DNA of 64,000 bases, taken from JAFGXT01 sp963677165 (GTDB lineage Bacteria > Verrucomicrobiota > Lentisphaeria > Victivallales > SZUA-371). The number at the start of each line of letters is the position of its first letter. Position 1 is the first letter of the stretch. Of this stretch, positions 45,320 through 53,537 are shown piece after piece. The notes under the pieces are model-generated. The model had not been told where the DNA came from. It ran no database searches and saw only the letters and a list, made by a program, of their open reading frames with translations. Both the position numbers and the translations under genes were made by a program. Where the stretch lies: the NCBI GenBank assembly GCA_963677165.2, contig CAXXSX010000002.1, forward strand, positions 2,294,001 to 2,358,000, read 5' to 3'.

Positions 45320-47338
45320 ATGCTTGAAATATGTCGATTTTTGGGAAATAACGCTGTTATACAACAGGGGCAAGAATTAGTCATTACAGGGAAAGCTGCG
45401 CCTTCTCATCGTATCAAGTGTATAATCAATAAAATTGAGGTAAAAACCTTAAGTTCCACAGATGGGAACTTTGAGCTAAAACTGCCTCCCATGCAGCCGG
45501 CTGGACCATTTACTTTTCAAATAAGTGACCTTGATGGTCGAGAGAAATTGACTTACCATAATATTTATATCGGAAACGTATATCTTGTAGCGGGACAGTC
45601 AAACATGGCTTTTACCCTGGAAGAGGCAAATGATATTCATGATAAATACTCTGATGTTCTCATACGACAATTGGTTATCCCAAAACAGGCATTCATTAGC
45701 GCCCAACCAGCCGACAGTGAAATTTGCTGGCAACTAGCGGAAGGTAATGGTTTGAAAGATTTCTCGGCAGTAGGATTTCATTTTGCGCGGGAAGTTCGTA
45801 AACATTATCCAAGGATTGCAATTGGTCTGGTTAATGCCAGTTACGGTGGCACGAATATTGAGGCGTGGATCAGTCGCGATTCACTCTTGAAATCACCTGT
45901 AACGAAAGAACAAGCAACTGTATATGAATCGGAAATATTCAATTCAACTTCAATTGATATATCCAATATCCTTTCCCGTGGTAAAGTCGAAGAAAAAATG
46001 CTTGAACAATTGTTCCCAGAGCCGTTTACTAACGAAGGTGTTGAGCATGACTGGCATAAAGCCAGCTTTAATGCCCCCAATTGGCAGGAAATGCTTTTAC
46101 CTGACAGTTGGGTTATTGCTGGATTCAAGTCGCCGGGAGTTTTCTGGTTCAGGCGTGAAGTTGAACTACCGGAATCATGGACAGGACAAGCACTAAAACT
46201 GCATCTTGGAGCAATTGATCATCAGGATATTACATATTGGAACGGCATAGAAGCTGGCTACACAGGTAAGGACCTGGATATCTCACACTGGAATGACCAG
46301 CGTTGCTATTCTATCGCTCCCGAACAAGTAAAAGTCGGTAAGAATCAGATCGCGGTGAGAGTGACGTCAATTTATCCAATTTGCACATACGGGGGATTCA
46401 TTGGACCGGAAGATGAGATGTATCTATGCCCGGAATCCAATAACGAGCAAAGAATAGCCCTGGCAGGCACCTGGAAATATCAAGTGGAAAAGCTACTTTC
46501 CGTAGAAAGCCTTGAGCGTTGTCGACATCTTGGCGCAGGCGAGCCCCATTCATATCACATGATGTTTGATAATATGATTGCACCTTTACGTGATTTAAAT
46601 TTTGCTGCAGTCGCATTTTATCAGGGCGAAGCCAACACATTAGGCAGTGCAGATAAATATGAGAATTTACTGAAACTTTTAATTGATGACTGGAAATCAT
46701 ATTTTGAACAGCCTGAGTTACCTTTTGTTATTGTGCAGTTGCCTGGTTTTCAAACGCCTCGTCAATACTCTGAACACAGCCAATGGGCAAAGGTTCGTGA
46801 AGCTCAATTAAAAGCAGGGCTGGCTATCGGCATTCCTCCTGTTGTTACAGCTGAAACTGGATTAGCATATGATCTGCATCCTCCAGATAAGAATATCATA
46901 GGCAAAAGATTGGCAATGACAGTTCTAGCTCTACAAGACTATCCAGGCGTTCCAATTTCCGGTCCAGTTTATAAACGTATGAAAAAGCTTCCAGAAGGTA
47001 AAATTCGTCTCTATTTTGAGCTTTACGGCAGTTCTTTACTTGTTATTGGTGATTGCATAAATCACTTAGTTATTGCAGGTGCTGATGGAGTATTTCACAA
47101 AGCAGAATCTCAATTGGAATCATCTACGAGTTTAGTCGTCTGGTCTACAGCTGTTGCGGATCCTAAAATAGTTTGTTACGGCTGGTGTGAAAATCCAGCT
47201 GAAGCCAACCTTTATAATCAAATGGGACAACCAGTATCCCCATTTAGAACCGATACAAAATATTATTTAACGAAGGGAATATCGCGAGATGGCAGAGTGA
47301 TAAATCACACTTCTACTGCTGATTTGGATAATGAATAA
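45320..47338 (+). CDS. Sialate O-acetylesterase family protein (SASA)
   Basis: The 672-residue protein has an N-terminal beta domain (about 1-80), the catalytic block I AGQSNMAF (Ser94), a jelly-roll insertion (about 245-370, GVFWFRREVELPESW), the block with AVAFYQGEAN, and the final AYDLHPPDK supplying Asp and His of the SGNH-type triad. The family removes O-acetyl groups from sialic acids or acetylated plant glycans. It lacks a signal peptide. With the sialidase-like and GH95-like proteins it fits breakdown of decorated oligosaccharides. Confidence 0.88.
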   Translation: MLEICRFLGNNAVIQQGQELVITGKAAPSHRIKCIINKIEVKTLSSTDGNFELKLPPMQPAGPFTFQISDLDGREKLTYHNIYIGNVYLVAGQSNMAFTLEEANDIHDKYSDVLIRQLVIPKQAFISAQPADSEICWQLAEGNGLKDFSAVGFHFAREVRKHYPRIAIGLVNASYGGTNIEAWISRDSLLKSPVTKEQATVYESEIFNSTSIDISNILSRGKVEEKMLEQLFPEPFTNEGVEHDWHKASFNAPNWQEMLLPDSWVIAGFKSPGVFWFRREVELPESWTGQALKLHLGAIDHQDITYWNGIEAGYTGKDLDISHWNDQRCYSIAPEQVKVGKNQIAVRVTSIYPICTYGGFIGPEDEMYLCPESNNEQRIALAGTWKYQVEKLLSVESLERCRHLGAGEPHSYHMMFDNMIAPLRDLNFAAVAFYQGEANTLGSADKYENLLKLLIDDWKSYFEQPELPFVIVQLPGFQTPRQYSEHSQWAKVREAQLKAGLAIGIPPVVTAETGLAYDLHPPDKNIIGKRLAMTVLALQDYPGVPISGPVYKRMKKLPEGKIRLYFELYGSSLLVIGDCINHLVIAGADGVFHKAESQLESSTSLVVWSTAVADPKIVCYGWCENPAEANLYNQMGQPVSPFRTDTKYYLTKGISRDGRVINHTSTADLDNE

Positions 47339-47476
47339 ACTACCTGAGCTTAACAAAGACATACCCTGAAATGGTGAAATTTTAAACATGCCATGTTTAT
47401 ATTTGTCCGTTCTTCTTGTGCAAAGTACGGTGTTTGAAATAATACATATCATACAAATTAAATGAAGATATAAATT

Positions 47477-47574
47477 ATGATTAAATCGTTTTTGATGCTT
47501 GGACAGTCAAATATGGTTGGAAGGTGACTTCGGTACCGTTTTAAGACCTAAAGGTGGCAAAAAGTACCGTTTTT
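47477..47574 (+). pseudogene. Truncated, frameshifted acetylesterase fragment
   Basis: ATG at 47477 reads MIKSFLMLGQSNMVGR and stops. In the next frame the sequence continues DFGTVLRPKG, which suits the GQSNMVGRGDF start of short SASA-type esterases if one base were added. The frame then runs into repeat copy 2 and ends. Only about 30 of some 250 residues remain. Confidence 0.7.
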
Positions 47575-47702
47575 TGTTAATTATTTTTTGAGCATCGACA
47601 TGGCCATATTCGATATTTTTGAACCGAAAAAGTCAAGGTTACAATATCTTTGAGGGGAAACGGTAATCTGTAAAGGCAGCCCTTATGCTCCACCATTTTT
47701 TT
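47551..47702 (+). repeat. Dispersed repeat, copy 2, ending in a tRNA-Ala 3' end
   Basis: Contains AAGTACCGTTTTTTGTTA, the start codon at 47601 (MAIFDIFEPKKS, stop after 17 codons), and ends with CCCTTATGCTCCACCATTT. It aligns over about 150 bp with copy 3 (57541-57687) and over its first 70 bp with copy 1 (32855-32924). Confidence 0.8.
47680..47698 (+). other. Duplicate of the tRNA-Ala 3' end (attachment-site-like)
   Basis: CCCTTATGCTCCACCATTT is identical to 22111-22129, which is the last 16 bases of tRNA-Ala(GGC) including CCA plus three flanking bases. It has the same orientation. Such 3'-end copies are left by site-specific integration at tRNA genes. No integrase gene lies between the two copies. 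Confidence 0.7.
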
Positions 47703-48024
47703 ACCCTGACTTCTGGAATTTTTTCCCACAAAATACTAATTTTGCGTCTATCAAACCGAATTAGCTATTTACTGCATTTTTCCCGTTTTTACCCCCTTTA
47801 GAGTGAGAATAACAACAACAACAAAACAACAACAACTTATTTGCCTTCTAGGTTCAAGATCATCAAGTCTATCATCACTTTCAATTTGCGATTTTGAAAG
47901 CCGTATGCCTGTCAGAACTGCCAGCAAGTAACACGAAATCATCGATATAATTTATTAATCCTGTGTGCCTCTGTAACTCCAGAATTACAAAATTGCAAAA
48001 TTTCACTTTTTTTCTATTGTTATA
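47703..48024. other. Intergenic region with a short CAA repeat
   Basis: No gene seen. A low-complexity AAC/CAA run covers about 47811-47837. The remainder is leader DNA of the GntR gene. Confidence 0.45.
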
Positions 48025-48053
48025 TTGACTATAACTGTTATAACGGTTATAAT
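48025..48053 (+). promoter_or_regulatory. GntR-gene promoter occupied by overlapping palindromes
   Basis: TTGACT (48025-48030), a 17-bp spacer and TATAAT (48048-48053) form a strong promoter. The spacer and -10 consist of two overlapping palindromes: ATAACTGTTAT (48031-48041) and TTATAACGGTTATAA (48038-48052). A repressor bound here would block the polymerase, so autorepression by the GntR product is likely. Confidence 0.83.
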
Positions 48054-48093
48054 AAAGTATACAGATTGATGATAGACTAAGGATATTTATGAT

Positions 48094-48765
48094 ATGAAAA
48101 CGAGTGAAGAAAAGACTTACGACCGCTTAAAAGAGTTGATAATAGAAAACAAACTGCCGCAAGGGGAATTCCTCTCACAACGCAAGTTGGCGGAATCGGT
48201 CGGGGCGACGATCGTGACGCTCCGTAGCAGCCTGCGTTTGCTGGAAAACGACGGCTTACTGGAGAATGTTCCGAAATGGGGCGTACGCATCCCAGTTGAA
48301 AGCGAAGAATCGATCAGGGAACGTTACTATGTACGCGAATTGCTGGAAGTCGGCGCCTGGGAGTTGATTCTGGATGACAAAAGTAAGAAAACGCGGGCCT
48401 TGCTGGAAGAGAAGGCAAAGGAGTGTGATGCGGTACGCCTGACCGGACCTGAATCCTACCGTGAATTCGCGCGTCTACATGGCGATTTCCATTTACTGAT
48501 TGCCGAACGCTGCGATAATAAATTATTGAATCAGATGCTGATGCGGCTGAATTTCCGCAGTACCATGTTGTCAAACGCTAAATACGGCTGGGAAATGCAC
48601 GATGAAAACCTGAATAAAAATCATCACCAGGACTTCATTCGTACTGTTTTTGAATCCGACCGCGAAACAGCTTTGCAGGCAGTTCGTGAACATGTCCGCC
48701 GCGGTTGCAAGCTGGAAATTGCCACCCTGAAACGCCTGCATGAAGCAAAAGCCGTAACGGCGTAA
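48094..48765 (+). CDS. GntR-family transcriptional regulator, FadR-type (FCD domain)
   Basis: The 223-residue protein has a GntR winged helix (about 5-70; LSQRKLAESVGATIVTLRSSLRLLENDGLL) and an all-helical FCD effector domain with the Asp/His metal-ligand pattern (FARLHGDFHLLIAERCDN and the later AVREHVRRG). FCD regulators answer to organic or sugar acids. The promoter carries matching palindromes. It leads the third module, which ends in an aldolase operon, so a sugar-acid-type effector is plausible but unproven. Confidence 0.92.
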   Translation: MKTSEEKTYDRLKELIIENKLPQGEFLSQRKLAESVGATIVTLRSSLRLLENDGLLENVPKWGVRIPVESEESIRERYYVRELLEVGAWELILDDKSKKTRALLEEKAKECDAVRLTGPESYREFARLHGDFHLLIAERCDNKLLNQMLMRLNFRSTMLSNAKYGWEMHDENLNKNHHQDFIRTVFESDRETALQAVREHVRRGCKLEIATLKRLHEAKAVTA

Positions 48766-48845
48766 AATGATTTGCCGGATATCGTCAATTTTTATTTAAT
48801 TACTTAAAATACAACATAAAGTAAAACGAAAAGGGAGAAAGAGAA

Positions 48846-49526
48846 ATGAAAGAAAAACAATTCACACTTATTGAACTCTTGGTTGTAATTGCAATCATCG
48901 CAATTCTGGCGGCAATGTTGCTGCCTGCGCTTAGCAAAGTAAGGGAGAAAGCAAAAGATATTACATGTAGAAATAATCTAAAGCAATGTTCTTTAGCACT
49001 TCATATGTACGCCAATGATGCGAATGATTATTTTCCTGCTGCCAATTACATGAATGGGACAACTCAGAAAAGCTGGATTGCAGCTATAACACAGGAGATG
49101 GAACTACTTCCGGAACCTAAATTTGGCAAAGCCAGCTTATTTGTGTGCCCAAGTTTTGCGCCATATGTATATAAATATACGAAATGGACATATGGCCTAT
49201 GGGTCGGGGATGAAGAATATGGTTCCATATTAAGTCCGGCAATTAGTACAGTCGGTGGCGGCAAAGCATATTACCTCAGGAGGTTGAAACTAGGAAAAGA
49301 TCAAATCGTAGTGGGGGACTCGACCCGTGCCACTGGTATATATCCGCAATGGGACTGTATTGATCGGGGAAGTGGAATCGAACAATTATCAACAGGATTA
49401 AAAGTAATACATTTACGTCATGCGAAACAGGGAAACGCTACTTTTGTTGACGGTTCGGTTCGTCCTTTAAAGAAAGGCTGGTTTCCTGGGAAAGAGTTTG
49501 ATTATTCGCTTCAGATATCATATTAA
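48846..49526 (+). CDS. Prepilin-like (type II secretion pseudopilin-related) protein
   Basis: The 226-residue protein starts MKEKQFTLIELLVVIAIIAI with Glu at +5 of the mature form, followed by MLLPALSKVREKAKDITC, MYANDANDYFPAAN, and the C-terminal HAKQGNATFVDGSVRPL of DUF1559-type proteins. The residue before Phe is Gln, not Gly. It lies 80 bp after the GntR gene with an AGGGAG site, again placing a prepilin-like protein directly after a regulator. Confidence 0.88.
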   Translation: MKEKQFTLIELLVVIAIIAILAAMLLPALSKVREKAKDITCRNNLKQCSLALHMYANDANDYFPAANYMNGTTQKSWIAAITQEMELLPEPKFGKASLFVCPSFAPYVYKYTKWTYGLWVGDEEYGSILSPAISTVGGGKAYYLRRLKLGKDQIVVGDSTRATGIYPQWDCIDRGSGIEQLSTGLKVIHLRHAKQGNATFVDGSVRPLKKGWFPGKEFDYSLQISY

Positions 49527-49924
49527 AAAATTGAAAGGCGCCTCAAGCACCTTGGATAGTAAGGTTTGAAGATAAAACTTTTCGCCCTAAATCTTTTTAC
49601 GTTTGGCGTTAAATTCCGTGATTCGCTGACTGGTAAAAGTCAATACAAAACTTCAGTTAATTAACTTTTTTACGAAGTCAGGTCCTTTTGGCATGCCAGC
49701 TGCCCGGAAGGTGTATCTGAAGAAACTTTCGGGTACGGATGAATCGAAATATGGATAGATTCTTCATTGGTTAATACACATTTAAATTTAAAAATGAAAA
49801 TATGGGAAAATTAAAACAGATAGTCTTAAAAAAAGAATTTTATTCAGAGTAAGAAGTCATGCATTCTAAGTGAATTTTAACTTAAACTATATATCTATAA
49901 CAATATAATATATGAGGGTATATC
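49527..49924. other. Intergenic region of 398 bp
   Basis: No gene, RNA or clear repeat seen. AT-rich sequence directly ahead of the SGNH gene may hold its promoter. Confidence 0.4.
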
Positions 49925-50587
49925 ATGAGCCGTTTTTTTAAATTTATTGCTGTTTTTTTCGTATTCAACATTTCTCTTACTCTCTTTGCCAAAAAGGATG
50001 GCTTGCCGGAAGTAATTCTTCTAGGGGATTCGATCCGTATGAACTATCAGCAAAGAGTAAAAAATGATTTAAAAGGAATTGCCAAAGTATGGTTTCCCAA
50101 AGAGAATGGTCGGCATACGGCTTATACACTGAAGAAGCTGGATTACTGGCTTAAAGGACATTCTCCAGCGGTCATTCATATAAATTGCGGGCTTCACGAT
50201 ATGTGGCTTGAGCCCCAGGGAAAATGTCGATTTTCACCAAAAGTTTATGGAGAAAATTTAAAAAGCATTTTACTTCGACTTCGTGAAATGACTGATGCGA
50301 CAATTATTTTAGCCCTGACGACACCGGTTAACGAACAATATCAGAAAACATCAAAAACATATGGACGAATAGTCCGACGGGAAAAGGATATCCCAGAATA
50401 TAATAAAGTTGCGATCAACGTTGCAAAAGAATTAAATGTGCGTGTTAATGATCTTTATTCTCCTCTCGCCTCATCAGGTAAGAATGTTGTAATATGTAAA
50501 GATGGAGTACATCTGTCAAAAAAAGGAAATGACGTTGCCGTAAAGAATGTTGAGGAAAGTATTGTACAAACGTTGAACGAAAAGTAA
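49925..50587 (+). CDS. Secreted SGNH/GDSL hydrolase
   Basis: The 220-residue protein has a signal peptide (FFKFIAVFFVFNISLTLFA) and the SGNH blocks: ILLGDSIRMN with nucleophile Ser36, a Gly in block II, INCGLHDMW with Asn87, and DGVHLSKKG with the Asp-His pair near the end. Enzymes of this family deacetylate or de-esterify glycans. It follows the prepilin-like gene and precedes the beta-helix protein, which suggests removal of acetyl groups from the polymer that protein handles. Confidence 0.86.
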   Translation: MSRFFKFIAVFFVFNISLTLFAKKDGLPEVILLGDSIRMNYQQRVKNDLKGIAKVWFPKENGRHTAYTLKKLDYWLKGHSPAVIHINCGLHDMWLEPQGKCRFSPKVYGENLKSILLRLREMTDATIILALTTPVNEQYQKTSKTYGRIVRREKDIPEYNKVAINVAKELNVRVNDLYSPLASSGKNVVICKDGVHLSKKGNDVAVKNVEESIVQTLNEK

Positions 50588-50975
50588 TACTTAATCTGAA
50601 ATAATGATGCACTCCCCATAGTAAAGGGATTTGAGCATTAATAACCTGAATAATTAATAAATTTGTTTTTCCGTATTTTTCACTGCGTCTGGTTACCGGA
50701 AGAGAGGACCGATAACCGGGTTATCATGAAAATTTTTATTCGACAAAGTAAAAATTGGAAAGCGAAACAGGTTCTTTTTTGACGGAGCAATACGATTCCG
50801 AAACAGTAAGTGATCTTCGTTTCGTTGAAGCTGTCTTCAACTTGGAGTTTCTTCATAGGTTCAAGCTCCAGTTGTTCATAGTTTTTGAATCGGAAATAAC
50901 AGATACTGATGAGTTGAAATTATAGTATAACACACTGCGGATGAATAGATGAATAATTCAGGAAAAGAGAGATAG
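50588..50975. other. Intergenic region with a 15-bp palindrome
   Basis: No gene found. GATAACCGGGTTATC at 50711-50725 is a perfect palindrome whose arms (ATAAC/GTTAT) match those of the GntR-gene operators, but with a 3-bp rather than 1-bp centre. Confidence 0.45.
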
Positions 50976-53388
50976 ATGAAAATTATAGTTATATTCAACA
51001 CAATTACTTATATTGTTGCTGTTCAAATGTTCTTTATGTGTGGAGCAATTGCCCAGGGTGCGGAAAAAGCGCAGGAAATCTATTACAACTTTGACGGAGC
51101 ACTTAGCACGGACAATTGTTACTATGACAAAAAATATGTAAATATTTCCACTGCATTCCCCATTAGCGGCAAAGCATCGCTTGGGATAGATACGCGATCA
51201 AGTACGTCAAAATGGAATGCCTGTTTCAAAACTTCCTCAGGATTATTAAAGGAAGGGTATTATGTCATAGAATTTACGGCCAGGATCATAACACTTGGCA
51301 AAGACTCTTGTTTGACTTTTCTTGTCAGGCCGTTCCATGCGAATGAAAACGACCCACACACCAAATTAATTACATATCGCGGCATCGGAGAGAAGCGTTT
51401 ATTCAGGATGTCTGTTTATATTCCCGCAGGATTGAAAAATTATTCTTTCCAGATACACGCAAAAAATAAAGTATATGCAATTGTCGACGATATAAAAATA
51501 TATCCGGGAGGATTTCTTGCCGTCAGTGATTCAAAAATGCCGGCTAGCCACTTGAACTGTCCCACCGGCTGCAGCGAAGTTCAGGTTAAATTTCCACGCC
51601 CGAAAAGAAATAAGACCACCTCTGTTTCAGATTTTGGCGCAGGCCCGCTCGTTCAGGATAACACCAAGAGCTTTAACGACGCGATTGCATACTGTAAATC
51701 TGCCGGAATCTCCAGACTGGAAGTCCCAAAGGGGGGTTTACCACTTTGAATCGAATAATCCAATCTGTTTTGAGGGTCTCAGTGATTTTGAATTCGATGG
51801 ACACGGTGCGACGTTTATTTTTTTGAAACGTAAAGTAACAGGCAGTATGATCAGTATAAATAATTGTCGGCGGGTTTTATTTAAAAACTTCAATGTAGAT
51901 TGGAATTGGGATAAGGATCCCCTGGCAAGTCTCGTCAAGGTTAAACAGGTTGGGAAATCAGGGAGTTATGCTGATTTCATTTTTTTGCATTATCACGCTT
52001 TCCCCAGGAAAAACATCAGGGTGGCCGATATACATCAAATAGATCAGGATAGTATGTCAGTCGGATGCGAAGATGGTAAAAAAGCCTCTTTTGAGGTATT
52101 TCCATCCCGGGACCTATCTGCCAAAGTAAAATGGCTGTCTGACAATCTGTTAAGGGTCTATTCTGATCCGTACAATCGCTATACTTCGCACAACAACTTT
52201 CGTGACTTTAAAGAAGGTACTCTTTATCTTATGCGCCATTACGGCTATGACATGTGTAGCCTGATGGTTCAAAATAATGAGCACGTGACCTTGCTTGATA
52301 TTAACATATACTCTTGTCCCGGCAAAGCGATATGGGCTCAGCGGGATCAAAAGCATTGGCAGTTACTGAACGTCAACGTAAAAAAGCCGCCTTATGCCAT
52401 GGAACGCCCCATAACCTCAACTGCTGACGGCTTTCATGTAGCCCAGTCTCAGGGGTATTTGAAAATCGAAGGATGTGAGTTCGGTTTTTGCGGGGACGAC
52501 TGTATTAATGTGCATGACTCTTCGGCGTTTGGTATTAAAACAGGTCCCAGAACCCTGACAATCCCCAAACTGACCATTTCTGCGGCATTGGGAATACATA
52601 TCGGCGATCAGATTGAACTTCGCAATGACGACTTTTCGCCTGCTTTTTTCACCGCTGAAATATCAGAAATAAAATATCCTCCGGCCGGTTCCAGAAAGTA
52701 CTCACTTGTATTTGAAAAAAATCTGCCGGAACCAAAAGGTTCAGGTTTTGTTGTTTTCAATCATCGTTATGGTTCCAGTAACATTATAATAAGAAATAAC
52801 TTTTTTCATGATAATCGCGCGCGAGGAATTCTTCTTATGTCAAACAACATAACAGTTGAAAACAACAGATTTTTTCATACGGAGAGAGCTGCTGTTATGC
52901 TTGTTACCGGTTACGCAAAATTCTGGGCGGAAGGCTATGGCGCATCCAATATAATTATCCGCAACAACAACTTTTCCAGAATCAATCCCATTGCGGATCG
53001 CGAAATGGCTCCGGCTATCTACATAAGTCCATTCATCGGAACTGACCCCAGTACCCAAAAAACGAAATTTCCGCTTTTCAACGATATTCTTATTGAAAGT
53101 AACATATTTCACAACTGCATGGGTGGAATTGCTTATATTTGTTCGGCAAAAAATGTAATTTTTTGTTGTAATACAATAACTAACACCATCAAAAGAAAAA
53201 TAAATTTTCTTTACCGCGGCGCTTTGGGGACGGAATTGTCTTCCGGCGTCTATCTGACAAAGAACAAGTGGATTGAATCGCCATTAGTCCCTAATCCCGG
53301 ACTGTTCTACGACCCAAATACATCAACAGATGTTTATTGTTGGGAGAACCAAATAAAATGTGGAAAAAACAGTGATTGCAAACCATAA
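50976..53388 (+). CDS. Secreted right-handed beta-helix protein (GH110/GH28-like), frameshifted
   Basis: The first frame (50976-51749) encodes a signal peptide, a beta-sandwich (about 30-180) and the start of a beta-helix (VSDFGAGPLVQDNTKSFNDA). It stops just after a G6 run at 51731-51736. Removing one G rejoins EVPKG to VYHFESNNP and the frame runs to 53388, giving about 804 residues. The second part has the beta-helix repeats (NIIIRNNFFHDN, NIIIRNNNFSRI) and the motif GFCGDDCINVHD, similar to the catalytic Asp region of GH110 alpha-1,3-galactosidases and GH28. It is either a pseudogene, a sequencing error or a slippage site. Confidence 0.75.
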
Positions 53389-53537
53389 ACAAGGATAAAA
53401 TAACAGTTCAGGATCGCAGAAAAGCAATAATGTTCTCATGTGTTATGGCTGTAAGTCGGATTATTCTGCGTGGAAAAATATGCAGCAGGAGCATGAATAC
53501 CCTTACAATCGAAAGGAAAAAAAATAAAGGTTTTATT

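Noticed and set aside
47811..47837. AAC/CAA run as a possible phase-variable tract
   Set aside because: It is imperfect and not inside or close upstream of a start codon; treated as low-complexity DNA.
50711..50725. GATAACCGGGTTATC as another GntR operator
   Set aside because: The arms match but the centre is 3 bp instead of 1, and it is 250 bp before the next gene; noted only as a palindrome.
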